In this document: piece after piece, positions 35,303 to 44,300 of the stretch
Position numbering within the stretch: the first letter of the stretch is position 1
How the letters are laid out: the number at the start of each line of letters is the position of its first letter
Assembly (NCBI GenBank): GCA_014695345.1
Contig: JACJOC010000052.1
Coordinates: 96,845 to 160,844 of the forward strand
DNA: 64,000 bases
Direction: 5' to 3'
Origin: Cyanobacteria bacterium FACHB-471
GTDB taxonomy: Bacteria; Cyanobacteriota; Cyanobacteriia; Elainellales; Elainellaceae
Translations under genes and position numbers: made by a program
Notes under the pieces: generated by a model
Told to the model about the DNA's origin: nothing
Database searches by the model: none
What the model saw: the letters and a program-made list of their open reading frames with translations, nothing else

Positions 35303-36691
35303 TTACACCTTTGAAAACAGAATATTTAACCCCTCAGTCATTGTGGGATGAGTCAAAATTCCATCGCGCAGAACGGTATAGGGCATCTGCGCTTGCATCA
35401 CCATTTGCACGGTTGAAATCACTTCACCCGCTGCATGACAAAACAGGGTGCAGCCGAGAATCCGACCTGTTTCAGTATCCACGATCGCCTTCATCAGTCC
35501 AGTGGTTTGACCCTCTGTTACCGCTCGCATAATGTTTGAGGCATCCAACTTCGCCACTCGGATGGCATACCCTTGTTGTCGTGCTTGGGTTTCGGTCAGA
35601 CCTACCTGAGCCAGTTCTGGCTCGATGAATAGGCTGGAGGGAACCACCCGATCGCTCGTGCTGCGGTTGCTGCCATCAATCAGATTCGCTTTGACAATCC
35701 GATAATCGTCCAGCGCCACATGGGTATATTGCGGTCCCCCATTGATATCGCCTAACGCCCAGATATTCGGTACGTTTGTCTCCAGGCGATCGTTAACTAG
35801 AATGAATCCGCGTGCATCGGTTGCCACACCCGCAGCAGCCAGGTTTAAGCTATCAGTGGTGGGCGCACGACCGACAGCAATGAGCAGATGTGACCCTTCT
35901 AGACTTACCTGGCGATCTCCAACTTGAATCTGAAGTTGAGTAGCATTGCCAGTGCGATCGACTTTCAACACCTTCGCCTTCAACAAGAAGTCAATGCCGT
36001 CTCGCTCTAACAGCGTTTGCACGGCGATCGCAATATCTGGATCGTGCTGTGACAGGATTTGCCCACTTTGCCCAATCACAGTGACGCGAGAGCCAAAACG
36101 CCGAAACATCTGGGCAAACTCCAACCCAATGTAGCCACTTCCCAGCACGATCAGATGCTCTGGCAATTGTTCTAGCTCCATGATCGATTCGCTGGTCAAA
36201 AACCCAGCTTCTTTGAGTCCCGGCAGCGATGGAATCAACGGTCGCGTACCTGTATTGATAAACAACCGTTCTGCGGTGAGTAAGCGAGTTGTTCCCTCAT
36301 CGGTTGCCACTTCAATTGTTTTAGGTGCCACAAAGCGAGCCGTGCCAATAATCAGATTGTCTCCCAATGCAGTGTTCAATATGTTGAGATTGATAGGTCG
36401 CAAAGACTGCACGACCGATCGCTTGCGCTGAATCACTGCCGCCATATCAACTGTGGGCAGTGCCGTGTGGATGCCATAGGCAGCACTGTTTCGCACTGCA
36501 TTGGCTACCTGTGCACTTGCCACCATCGTTTTGCTGGGAATGCAGGCAATATTAGGACACGAGCCCCCAATCATGGTTAAGCTGCGTTCCACCAGAGCGG
36601 TTTTGCGTCCGTCTGCGACGAGTGCGGGTGCCAGGGTTTTACCCGCTTTGCCACCACCAATGATGATGTCATCGTAGTGTTGTGTGTCCAT
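35303..36691 (-). CDS. FAD-dependent pyridine nucleotide-disulfide oxidoreductase (mercuric reductase/RclA-like)
   Basis: A 462-residue protein with AAGGAG twelve bases before the ATG. FAD-binding IIGGGKAGKTLA, the redox-active disulfide in GGSCPNIACIPSK (Cys-x4-Cys), a second Rossmann motif VLGSGYIGLEF, the FAD motif WALGDINGG, and the C-terminal THPTMTEGLN with the catalytic His are all present. It lacks the heavy-metal-binding N-terminus and the C-terminal cysteine pair of MerA, so it fits the RclA-like or uncharacterised disulfide reductase group. A role in oxidant or electrophile defence is plausible by family and context. A broken relative lies at 54884. Confidence 0.92.
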   Translation of the reverse strand: MDTQHYDDIIIGGGKAGKTLAPALVADGRKTALVERSLTMIGGSCPNIACIPSKTMVASAQVANAVRNSAAYGIHTALPTVDMAAVIQRKRSVVQSLRPINLNILNTALGDNLIIGTARFVAPKTIEVATDEGTTRLLTAERLFINTGTRPLIPSLPGLKEAGFLTSESIMELEQLPEHLIVLGSGYIGLEFAQMFRRFGSRVTVIGQSGQILSQHDPDIAIAVQTLLERDGIDFLLKAKVLKVDRTGNATQLQIQVGDRQVSLEGSHLLIAVGRAPTTDSLNLAAAGVATDARGFILVNDRLETNVPNIWALGDINGGPQYTHVALDDYRIVKANLIDGSNRSTSDRVVPSSLFIEPELAQVGLTETQARQQGYAIRVAKLDASNIMRAVTEGQTTGLMKAIVDTETGRILGCTLFCHAAGEVISTVQMVMQAQMPYTVLRDGILTHPTMTEGLNILFSKV

Positions 36692-36786
36692 CTATATCTA
36701 TATCTCCTTCGCGTTTGGTAACACCAAATAAACAAACACCATTTCCACATTTCAATTAGGTGAACGGAAATGGTTCAAGAAAAAAG

Positions 36787-38094
36787 TTATTTTCGGCTGT
36801 TTTGTGTTGAGAAGATACCTTCTTGAGCCAAGGCGGGTTTCCCGGTAGATATAGCTTGTTCCACAATGTCAGTGGCTCGACTAACCCCACCGGCTCGGCG
36901 AATGGCTTCTTGTAGCCTGGTTGCATTCTTTTTGTAAGACTCTTGGGTCAGCACCCGTTGTATAGCGCCTCGCAGCTTGGGGACACTCAATTGGGATAGG
37001 GGAACGAACTCTCCTGTCCCTGTCCAAGCGATACGCGCTGCATTTCCAGGCTGGTCATGGGCAATAGGAATCGCCACCATCGGCACCCCGTTGCTGAGGC
37101 ATTCTAGAGTGGTATTCAAGCCTGCATGAGTGATGGTGAGCGTTGCTTTTTTGAGCAGTTCTAGTTGAGGTGCATAGCCGACAACCAAGGGGTTTCCCGG
37201 CAGTCCTTGCAAGGATTCTGGGCTACCAGAACCCCCCAGAGAAATCACCAACTGGGCATCTAACCCAACACATGCCTCTGCAATAGACTGGAAAACTTCT
37301 TGCTGACGATTTTGCAGGGTTCCCATAGAAGCGTAAATCAGCGGCTGCCCGGTCAATTTTTCATAGGGGAAATCAATAGGGAGCCGCCGGGTTGAGTCAT
37401 GGTACGGTCCTGTGAAATGGAAGTAATCGGGCAAGGTTTGGCGCGGGAATTCAAACTCAGCAGGCTGTTGACTGATAGTCGCCAGTGGGGAAAATCGCTC
37501 GTTGCTACTAGAGTGCAGAGGTAACTTCCACTGTCGGCGATACTGTTCATTTACCTTCTCGATTGGTCCTGCAATGCGACTAAACACAAGGTAAGCAGCT
37601 AGATTGCGTAGACGCGCCCACCAAGCTGGGTTATAGCTCCAGGTTGTAAAAAAAGGCGGGATGGTGTCGTCTGGATTAATGATCAAGGCATTGCATACCT
37701 CAATCCACGGCATATCCAGAAATTCTGCAAGAGTCTCTCTCACTGGTATAACTTGATCTACCAGTAATGCTTCTACACCAGCCTCGCGGATCGCTCCTGG
37801 GGCATCCCTAAGTAACGCAGCATTCCACTGTTGGAAATCACTGAAGGCATAGCGCAATGCAGCAAGTCCGTTTAGTTTCCCCAGTTGAGCAGTGAATTTT
37901 GGCATCGCCCCCAAAGGATACTCAGATTGTGCGATCGCCTGAAATTCCAATCCTGCTGCTAGTGTCGTAGCTTGGGCATCGAGAACTCCGATAAAGGTAA
38001 CGCGATGACTGCGCCGTTGCAGTTCACGACCTAATGCAAACATCGGGTTGAGGTGACCCGTTGCTGCTGGACAGATGATGGCAAAATGAGTCAT
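36787..38094 (-). CDS. GT1-family (UDP-sugar-type) glycosyltransferase
   Basis: A 435-residue protein of the MGT/CrtX type. The N-terminal PAATGHLNPMFALGREL loop and the C-terminal nucleotide-sugar motif (GYAPQLELLKKATLTITHAG, NTTLECLSNGVPMVAIP, HDQPGNAARI) are clear. Such enzymes add a sugar to lipophilic acceptors such as carotenoids, macrolides or phenols. In this operon, glycosylation of a phenolic or hydroxylated compound is possible, but carotenoid glucosylation cannot be excluded. No clear ribosome binding site is seen; the ATG begins MTHFAIICP. Confidence 0.9.
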   Translation of the reverse strand: MTHFAIICPAATGHLNPMFALGRELQRRSHRVTFIGVLDAQATTLAAGLEFQAIAQSEYPLGAMPKFTAQLGKLNGLAALRYAFSDFQQWNAALLRDAPGAIREAGVEALLVDQVIPVRETLAEFLDMPWIEVCNALIINPDDTIPPFFTTWSYNPAWWARLRNLAAYLVFSRIAGPIEKVNEQYRRQWKLPLHSSSNERFSPLATISQQPAEFEFPRQTLPDYFHFTGPYHDSTRRLPIDFPYEKLTGQPLIYASMGTLQNRQQEVFQSIAEACVGLDAQLVISLGGSGSPESLQGLPGNPLVVGYAPQLELLKKATLTITHAGLNTTLECLSNGVPMVAIPIAHDQPGNAARIAWTGTGEFVPLSQLSVPKLRGAIQRVLTQESYKKNATRLQEAIRRAGGVSRATDIVEQAISTGKPALAQEGIFSTQNSRK

Positions 38095-38158
38095 AAATCA
38101 AGCCAAAAGATATAAACTTTGAAGAAACTTGGTTGAATAGAACGCTCTCCTGAGTTTT

Positions 38159-38722
38159 TTACTTGGCAAACAATTCTTTGCCTGCTAACGCAGCAGCTAC
38201 TCGTGCTACATTCGCGCCATGATACTTAGCAGCTTCTAGCCTTTGTTCCGTAACGCCTGTCTGCTCCATGTGTTCTCCCATTGAGCGCCCACAGGGACCC
38301 CATTGCAGACCACCAAAAGGATATCCAGGGGTGTTTTTGGGTAAAGGCACCATCACCATTCCCAGTTCAGCAAAGTTGTTTAACAGCGCCAGTATGGTTA
38401 GCTCAGCGCCACCCCCTGTATTGCCGAAACCGCCACCGGTCGCAAAGACAGCGCCTACCTTCCCAATCAGGCTATCCTTAACCCAAAGAGGACCACAAAC
38501 CTGATCGATAAATTTTTTCACGCGCCAATCTGGGCTTCCCATGTGTACAGGAGAACCCACAATGACAGCATCACTGGCGACTACATCATCCCCAGTCACA
38601 TCCTCCGCAAACTTTACCTCCACATCAATCCCTGGAACTGATGTCACACCAGAATCGACTGCTTCTGCCATCTTCTGGGTATTACCGTAATCGGTTGCGT
38701 AGACAATTAAAACTTTCGTCAT
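38159..38722 (-). CDS. Flavodoxin-like NAD(P)H:quinone oxidoreductase (WrbA-like)
   Basis: A 187-residue protein. ATG 38722 has GAGGG six bases upstream and starts MTKVLIVYATDYGNT, the FMN phosphate-binding loop. It also has VGSPVHMGSPDWRVKKFID, FATGGGFGNTGGGAE and NTPGYPFGG. WrbA-type proteins reduce quinones by two electrons, avoiding semiquinones. That suits a block with ring-cleavage and oxidant-related enzymes. Between the hydrolase at 38783 and the glycosyltransferase; spacings are 60-65 bases. Confidence 0.9.
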   Translation of the reverse strand: MTKVLIVYATDYGNTQKMAEAVDSGVTSVPGIDVEVKFAEDVTGDDVVASDAVIVGSPVHMGSPDWRVKKFIDQVCGPLWVKDSLIGKVGAVFATGGGFGNTGGGAELTILALLNNFAELGMVMVPLPKNTPGYPFGGLQWGPCGRSMGEHMEQTGVTEQRLEAAKYHGANVARVAAALAGKELFAK

Positions 38723-38782
38723 CTTTTCCCTCACACTTGTTGTTGATAGGTGCGATGCAGCCATAAGCGATCGCATAAATCA

Positions 38783-39721
38783 TTAAGCAGCAGCAACTTC
38801 CAAAACAGAAGCTTCAACCTGTTTCAGATATTTCTCAAACCATTTCACGGCAGTTGTGCTGGCAATCTCAAAGCCCTGTCCCTGGAAACCGTCGAAGTGT
38901 CCACCCTCCAAGATGGTGAAAGACTTCGGCTCCATTGCACGCGCATAGACAGCAGCGGTTAAATCAGGAGATGCTAGAAAATCCTTCTCGCCTGTAATTA
39001 GACATAGCGGAGTGGGAAAGATCGCCTCAAGGTGAGGAACGGGTTCGTAATAGAGACAGTGTTCGATCGATTCAAAGGTAATACGATTCTCCCATCTTCC
39101 TTCACTGGCGTTTTTCGCGGATTCAACCCAGGTGTATGCATCGGGTGTCGGCAGGAAGCTCGGTTGTCCGGGTGGAGCAACCAGGGGAAAGTAACTCACT
39201 TCCCCGGTTTGATACCGTTTGACTCGGTCTTGTGAAAGCAACGTTGTCAGTCCATCGAGTTCAAGGGGTGAAGTCAGGCGACGGGAGTTGAGAAACGCAT
39301 TCACCGTAGGCATCTGTGCCACAACAGCTTTGACGCGCCGATCGAATGCTGCCAGATGCAGCACATGACCACCGCTATAGGAGAAGCCCCAAACACCGAT
39401 GCGTTCAGGGTCAACTTCCCTTTGGAGTTGGGTCCAGGTGATAGCATTGCGATAATCCTCGTGCTGCTCAGCAGGCAGCATTTGTCCACGAGGCTCTCCC
39501 TCACTGGCACCCATGTAGCGGTAATCGAACAGCGTGACGACAAACCCAGCTTGAGCAAAGCGCTCAGCAAACTGGGGCAAACCCATTTCTTTAGTCAAGC
39601 CAATGCCATGCGCCATAACAATCGCAGGACAACGCTGACCAGATGCGGCTTTATCTGGAGTGTAAAAGGTGACGGAACACTTTAACCCTTTACTGTCAAA
39701 ACTGGTGTTTCTTTTTGGCAC
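38783..39721 (-). CDS. Alpha/beta hydrolase (dienelactone-hydrolase/acetyl-xylan-esterase-like)
   Basis: A 312-residue protein starting with GTG, preceded by AAGGTAAG. The fold is shown by [26 protein letters not shown], the serine elbow [21 protein letters not shown] with the acid, and the catalytic His in EGGHFDGF. Long insert between the elbow and acid. Similar to proteins annotated as DltD-like/UPF0255 or alpha/beta hydrolases acting on small esters. Cytoplasmic. Third in the leftward operon. Confidence 0.88.
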   Translation of the reverse strand: MPKRNTSFDSKGLKCSVTFYTPDKAASGQRCPAIVMAHGIGLTKEMGLPQFAERFAQAGFVVTLFDYRYMGASEGEPRGQMLPAEQHEDYRNAITWTQLQREVDPERIGVWGFSYSGGHVLHLAAFDRRVKAVVAQMPTVNAFLNSRRLTSPLELDGLTTLLSQDRVKRYQTGEVSYFPLVAPPGQPSFLPTPDAYTWVESAKNASEGRWENRITFESIEHCLYYEPVPHLEAIFPTPLCLITGEKDFLASPDLTAAVYARAMEPKSFTILEGGHFDGFQGQGFEIASTTAVKWFEKYLKQVEASVLEVAAA

Positions 39722-39857
39722 AGATACTTACCTTCTTATTTCTGGAATACGCCCCATAATGGCGCTGATTAGACAGGAATGGATTGCAGTCCCGATTTGA
39801 GAAATTAACGGATGTAGTTTGCGATCGCGAAGCGCAGATTGCATCACTAATAGGCTC

Positions 39858-40574
39858 TTACACGTTGACCCCATTGCGTAAATGCTGTTTCAAGAACGCC
39901 AACGTGCGATCGCCCGCTAATTCTGCGGCTTCTTTGCGGTAAGCAGAACTATTGATGCGACTAAACCCGTGGCTCACGCCTTCATAGCGGTAGATTGTGA
40001 CTAGAGGATTGTCTTTCAGCCCTTGCTGAATAGTGGTTTGAGCGCTTGGTGACACATATTCATCATTTGCAGCCATGTGCAAGATCAACGGTTTCTGAAT
40101 CTTTGTCGCCTCTGCTAAATTTTGGTCAATCTCAACACCGTAGTAACTGACATTGGCATCGGCATCGCTACGAGTTGCCATAAAATATGCCAGTTTGCCG
40201 CCCAAACAGAAGCCTACACTGCCGACCTTACCGGTGCTGCTAGGATATTGTCTTAGAAAAGACAGACTCGCCTTCAGATCTTCTACACCACTATCTATAT
40301 CAAACGCTTTGAGTAACTCAAAAGCTTGAGCCCAATGATCCTGCTTCTCAGGGTCGAGTTGTATACCGGGGTTTAGCCGCCAATACAGATCTGGCACGAG
40401 CACCAAATAGCCTTCTCTGGCATAAGCATCAGCAGTCTGCCGCATATTATCATTGACTCCAAGAATTTCTTGAATCAGCACAATTCCCGCACAAGGCTGA
40501 GTATCGGGTATTGCTAGATAAGCGCTAAAACTGCCTCCAGAAAAGGCTGAAATGGTTACATTTTGAGTTGTCAT
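39858..40574 (-). CDS. Dienelactone hydrolase family protein
   Basis: A 238-residue protein. It has the DLH features: QEILGVNDN with Glu, the nucleophile Cys in GFCLGGKLAY, the acid in HMAANDEYVSP, and His in GVSHGFSR. The cysteine nucleophile separates it from serine esterases. DLH hydrolyses dienelactone to maleylacetate in the modified ortho-cleavage pathway of halo- and hydroxy-aromatics; many homologues have other substrates. With the intradiol dioxygenase at 18210 under the same promoter type, a joint route is possible. It directly follows the cupin gene, with a 55-base gap. Confidence 0.92.
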   Translation of the reverse strand: MTTQNVTISAFSGGSFSAYLAIPDTQPCAGIVLIQEILGVNDNMRQTADAYAREGYLVLVPDLYWRLNPGIQLDPEKQDHWAQAFELLKAFDIDSGVEDLKASLSFLRQYPSSTGKVGSVGFCLGGKLAYFMATRSDADANVSYYGVEIDQNLAEATKIQKPLILHMAANDEYVSPSAQTTIQQGLKDNPLVTIYRYEGVSHGFSRINSSAYRKEAAELAGDRTLAFLKQHLRNGVNV

Positions 40575-40629
40575 TATGTCTTTTACAGAGATATATACTT
40601 ATTGCATCAAACTGTTGTCGAGCCAGTGG

Positions 40630-41124
40630 CTAAGCTTGCTCAGGAGGTGGGGGAATAATCTCGATGCCATACTTAGGCGCAGTGGTTAGAATTTTATCTA
40701 AGTCTTCAGGACTCAATGGTGAGGCAGATGTAACTTGACCATTCACTGCCTTTCCAACTTCGGCAATAAATTTCTCAAATCCTGCGGGTGTCACCCAAAC
40801 CAGCATTTTGACAGGTACAGCGGTAGTGTTGGTAAATCGATGAAGCTGACCTTTGGGCGAATGAAGGAAGGTTCCTGCTGTTGCAACAAGGGTGCGATCG
40901 TCAAGCTGAAATTCAATCTCTCCCTCTTGCACATAGAACGATTCATTTTCCCGGTTGTGCCGATGGGGAGGAGTACCCCCTTGAGGTGCAACAACAACCT
41001 CACAAAGCGCATAAGCTTCACCTGTATCTTCACCAACTGCCTTGAAAATATAGAGGTCTTGACCAAACCAGTACGAATGCCCTTGACCTTGTTCAACTAA
41101 AAGTCCATCTCGGTTGATTGTCAT
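40630..41124 (-). CDS. Cupin-domain protein
   Basis: A 164-residue protein. ATG 41124 follows TTGGAG by six bases; a TTG at 41136 is less likely. The cupin motif 1 is PPHRHNRENESFYVQEGEIEF, motif 2 is FLHSPKGQLHRFTN, giving His/Glu metal ligands. The C-terminal 45 residues (LSPEDLDKILTTAPKYGIEI) resemble those of quercetin-dioxygenase-like small cupins. First gene of the leftward operon, behind shared promoter copy D, as the other cupin ends the first rightward block. Function unknown. Confidence 0.88.
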   Translation of the reverse strand: MTINRDGLLVEQGQGHSYWFGQDLYIFKAVGEDTGEAYALCEVVVAPQGGTPPHRHNRENESFYVQEGEIEFQLDDRTLVATAGTFLHSPKGQLHRFTNTTAVPVKMLVWVTPAGFEKFIAEVGKAVNGQVTSASPLSPEDLDKILTTAPKYGIEIIPPPPEQA

Positions 41125-41485
41125 TGTTGGCTCCAAGGAAACAAGTTGTTGATTCGTAAGTTAGTGTTAGTGATGGTGTACAGGAATGTTGCAATCTCGA
41201 TCGCACACTCAATTTAGAGAACACCCCGCTACCGTTGGAATATAGTCACGCCAACTTTTAGGTAAGGCTTCAGTTGAGCAGCGCGGTGAAGTAACTCTGG
41301 GTTATCCTCCTCACTACGACCTCAATTTAGGGGACTAAATCAAATTTGTAGTCCATTCAGGGTCTATAGTTTAGGCAACATATTGATCAATAGTCAGCTA
41401 ATCTGAGGTATTAGTTTGGATCAAACTTAAGTTCAGGTTGGATCAACCTTCTCCTTAATCAGTCAACGCTGGTTCATGCGTTGAA
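41125..41485. other. 361-base gene-free stretch
   Basis: Holds shared promoter copy D (41311-41447) and a leader of about 175 bases before the cupin start. Nothing else is recognised. Confidence 0.7.
41311..41447 (-). promoter_or_regulatory. Shared promoter region, copy D (upstream of leftward enzyme operon)
   Basis: On the minus strand: AACTTAAGTTTGAT (41433-41420), TATTGATCAATATGTT (41392-41377), ACTACAAATTTG (41352-41341) and CTAAATTGAGG (41330-41320). Spacings of 84 and 103 bases are the same as in copy B. A direct repeat GGTTGATCCAA/GTTTGATCCAA surrounds the first box. The leader to the cupin ATG is about 175-190 bases. Confidence 0.8.
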
Positions 41486-42280
41486 CTAATGGAGGATTTC
41501 CAAATCAGCCATGATGCCGAAATGGTCAGAAGGATAGAGAGTACGACTGTTAGAAGCGGGTTGATCCAAAATTAGTTGGCAATTCTTCACCCGCAGATGA
41601 TGACTGACAAAAATATAATCCAAGGTGCCTCGCCAAGGACGAAGTGTGCGATTGAAGCGCAAATTACGAAAAGCGTGCCACAGCACTTTCTGCCAATTGC
41701 GTCGCACCAGGGGAGTGGGGCAGGTATAGACTGGCTCCTGACCGTGGTGTGCGGCATAAGCAGACGTGAACTGTTGCCGCATAAGGGCGATCGCTGAGGT
41801 TTCTGGAGTTCCGTTAAAGTCTCCGACTGCAACAACAGGTAGTTCTGGTGGAAGCTGTCCTAGCCAATCTAAAATCTGCTGCACTTGAATATCCCGACCC
41901 GGATGGGAGCCGGGGTACCAGTAATAATGTCCATTGCAGAGGACAAACGGTTGCCCATCCACCACAACCTGAACATACTGGGCAACACGGTTCTGCCCTT
42001 CTAACACGAGCATTTCCTGTTGGACGAACGAATAACGGCTAAGAATTGCGATTCCTTCAGATAGAGAATTCTCTTCATGGTTGGCTTTAGGAACGAAATA
42101 CACGTAGGGCATATCCAGTTCTTCTGCAAGCCAGGCTCCTGTATCTTCCGGTAATGTGACGACCTCCTGCAAAGCAATTAAATCAGCATTCTGTGCAGCC
42201 AGTCCTTTGACCAGTAGGTCCCGTCGCTGTGTCCATTCTTCTAGGTCAAATAAGATGTTGATTGTTGCAACTTTAACCAT
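41486..42280 (-). CDS. Endonuclease/exonuclease/phosphatase family protein
   Basis: A 264-residue protein. Its ATG overlaps the stop of the upstream gene (TGATG at 42282-42278), so the two are translationally coupled. EEP-fold motifs are LIALQEVV (catalytic Glu), NGHYYWYPGSHPGRDIQ, VVAVGDFNGTPE (Asp, Asn), LDYIFVS and the final SDHFGIMADL with the catalytic His. Members hydrolyse phosphodiester bonds in nucleic acids, phosphoinositides or sphingolipids. No signal peptide. Substrate unknown. Confidence 0.92.
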   Translation of the reverse strand: MVKVATINILFDLEEWTQRRDLLVKGLAAQNADLIALQEVVTLPEDTGAWLAEELDMPYVYFVPKANHEENSLSEGIAILSRYSFVQQEMLVLEGQNRVAQYVQVVVDGQPFVLCNGHYYWYPGSHPGRDIQVQQILDWLGQLPPELPVVAVGDFNGTPETSAIALMRQQFTSAYAAHHGQEPVYTCPTPLVRRNWQKVLWHAFRNLRFNRTLRPWRGTLDYIFVSHHLRVKNCQLILDQPASNSRTLYPSDHFGIMADLEILH

Positions 42281-42894
42281 CAACGAACATTGAGCTTGTT
42301 ACTTGATACATTATCAGTTTGAGGCGTGTACACAGTTCTCCATGCTTCGACTGTTTCCTGCCCAATTTCGCTGTCGATTGTTTCCCCGCTTTCCGTCACC
42401 AGTCGAATGCTGACATTGCCCTGTGGCGCGGTTTGCAATGCTTGAGCTAACTCACTACTAACTGGAAAGGTGCTGTTTTGTCCTGAAACTTGAAACACCT
42501 GATCATTAATTCTGATAAACAGCTCAGTGATATTCCGGGCGTTGTTAAACTCTGAACAGCCTAAGTCAGACGAGAGACCATAGTGGAAGGGTTGGCTCAA
42601 ACAATCGCGAGTCACCAACAGAAATCGCACTGACTCTGGACTCCAAAGGCTCTGTACCTCAATTCGGGTAGTCGTGTTGAGAAACCTGCCGTAGAAATAG
42701 TTGCGGTCAAACACGCCAACAAAGTTACCCTCAAAGGGATCATTAATCTGAACAGGCTCAGACCAGGGTAAACTCCTGCTAGTTCCTAGTGCCGCTGAGT
42801 CAACGCTACGAAGATCAGTGGCAGCCTCTACAGATATAGCGCTGGTTGCCAAAATGCCCAGTGTTCCCAAGCAAATCATTACCCGCCTAACCAT
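42280..42894 (-). CDS. Secreted hypothetical protein
   Basis: A 204-residue protein. ATG 42894 has GAGGAAG three bases upstream; the longer frame to 42915 is not supported. A signal peptide is clear (hydrophobic run about 5-20, cleavage near VEA). The mature part contains WSEPVQINDPFEGNFVGVFD, YFYGRFLNTTTRIEVQSLW and two cysteines (DCLSQ, GCSEF) that may pair. I do not recognise the family. Coupled by TGATG to the endonuclease-like gene, so the two probably form one unit. Confidence 0.75.
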   Translation of the reverse strand: MVRRVMICLGTLGILATSAISVEAATDLRSVDSAALGTSRSLPWSEPVQINDPFEGNFVGVFDRNYFYGRFLNTTTRIEVQSLWSPESVRFLLVTRDCLSQPFHYGLSSDLGCSEFNNARNITELFIRINDQVFQVSGQNSTFPVSSELAQALQTAPQGNVSIRLVTESGETIDSEIGQETVEAWRTVYTPQTDNVSSNKLNVR

Positions 42895-42986
42895 AACTTC
42901 CTCGGATTGACGCAACCTCTTTTCGACGATAACACAAGGGCTTGAAGACGGTTGATGACAGCAACTGGCGAAGCAATCACCAGCAA

Positions 42987-44213
42987 CTAGGACAATGGAC
43001 TCACAGCTACGGTCATTCCAGCGCGACGTAACCGTTCTGCCAAAACATCACCTAGCCCGGTTGCTGGAGTGAGAACTCCTCCCCGCATCCGACCACCTGG
43101 TATTTCATCGGGTTGGAGCGCCAGACTCAATGCCGATTCAGAAACAAACTTGACCGTCGCTCGATTTCCAGGATCGCCCTGATCTCGAATCAGTCCTCGC
43201 ACCTTACGTCCATCTATAGCAGTGCCCACCAACTCACAAGAGAACCAGCCTGCATTCATCGTTTGCTCAGAAGGTCCGCTACCGGGTTGAGGCAGAATAG
43301 GTTGCAGAAGCGATCGCATCTGCGGCTGTTGCAAACCTGCAACAAACAGAGCGAGTCCCGCAGTAACACCAGTTGCCTTTAGCCACGATAGGGGTTCATC
43401 AAGCTTGAGATATTCCTGATAGCTGAAGTCAGGACCATAGGGTTCTTGCCATTCCTGGTACAGTGCACCACTGCGCCGGACAACACGAGTATTCACAAGT
43501 CCCATGAAAAAGGGAGCAACCCAGGTATTAAGGTCTGCATCAAAGGATGGTGTTTCTGGGTCACGGTTGCGATCAATTTCGGCTTGAGTATGAGATGTGG
43601 AGGGAGACAGCAGGAAGGGGTCACTCATCTGAGCTGCCCCTGGTGAATCAAAGAGATTAAACGCCGATGCTAATGTGCCACCGTTAAAGCCACCAACTGC
43701 TTGAAAATAGGCACTCACCTGTTTGCAAGGCACACCCAACTCTCGTTGCAGGTGACGAACGACGAGGTAAGTGCCGAGATCAGATGGGACAGAATCAAAG
43801 CCACAACAGGGAATGATGCGTGTGCCATCGGCGGCTGCCTGAGTCTGATACCGATCGATTAACGTTTTGACCCAAGGCGTTTCTCCCGTAATGTCTACGT
43901 AATGAGTCCTAAACCGAACGCAAGCAGCAACAAGGGCATTGCCATAGAGAGCAAAGGGTCCGGCAGTAGTGAGCAGTACTCGGGTTTGAGAGGCGATCGC
44001 ATCAATTGCCTGCTGATCTTGACTGTCAGCAACTAGCACATCCACCCCTACCCCTACCTGATCTCGAACAGCCTCTAATTTCTGGCGGTTTCGTCCAGCG
44101 ATCGCCCATCGCGCCTGTTCAGCAGAGGCATGACGGGCAAAGTACTGCACGGTCTGCTTACCAACAAAACCTGTGGCACCGTAAAGGACTACATCATAAA
44201 CACGATCAGACAT
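42987..44213 (-). CDS. Saccharopine-dehydrogenase-like NAD(P)-binding protein (trans-acting enoyl reductase type)
   Basis: A 408-residue protein with AGGAG seven bases before the ATG. The N-terminus DVVLYGATGFVGKQTVQYF is a Rossmann motif; LLTTAGPFALYGNALVAAC, THYVDITGE and CCGFDSVPSDLGTYLV are typical of the saccharopine dehydrogenase NADP-binding family, subgroup of enoyl reductases acting on lipids. A hydrophobic segment around residues 275-295 suggests membrane association. Role likely in lipid metabolism; substrate unknown. Confidence 0.9.
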   Translation of the reverse strand: MSDRVYDVVLYGATGFVGKQTVQYFARHASAEQARWAIAGRNRQKLEAVRDQVGVGVDVLVADSQDQQAIDAIASQTRVLLTTAGPFALYGNALVAACVRFRTHYVDITGETPWVKTLIDRYQTQAAADGTRIIPCCGFDSVPSDLGTYLVVRHLQRELGVPCKQVSAYFQAVGGFNGGTLASAFNLFDSPGAAQMSDPFLLSPSTSHTQAEIDRNRDPETPSFDADLNTWVAPFFMGLVNTRVVRRSGALYQEWQEPYGPDFSYQEYLKLDEPLSWLKATGVTAGLALFVAGLQQPQMRSLLQPILPQPGSGPSEQTMNAGWFSCELVGTAIDGRKVRGLIRDQGDPGNRATVKFVSESALSLALQPDEIPGGRMRGGVLTPATGLGDVLAERLRRAGMTVAVSPLS

Positions 44214-44300
44214 GGAGGTGCTCCTGGTAGCTATACCTGCAACTTTAACTTTGAAGGTTTTTAAAGAGATTTTGGGAGACCATTAGAAGTAACTTTGGGG

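Noticed and set aside
35303..36691. Calling this gene merA (mercuric reductase)
   Set aside because: It lacks the N-terminal metal-binding domain and the C-terminal vicinal cysteines, and no other mer genes are nearby.
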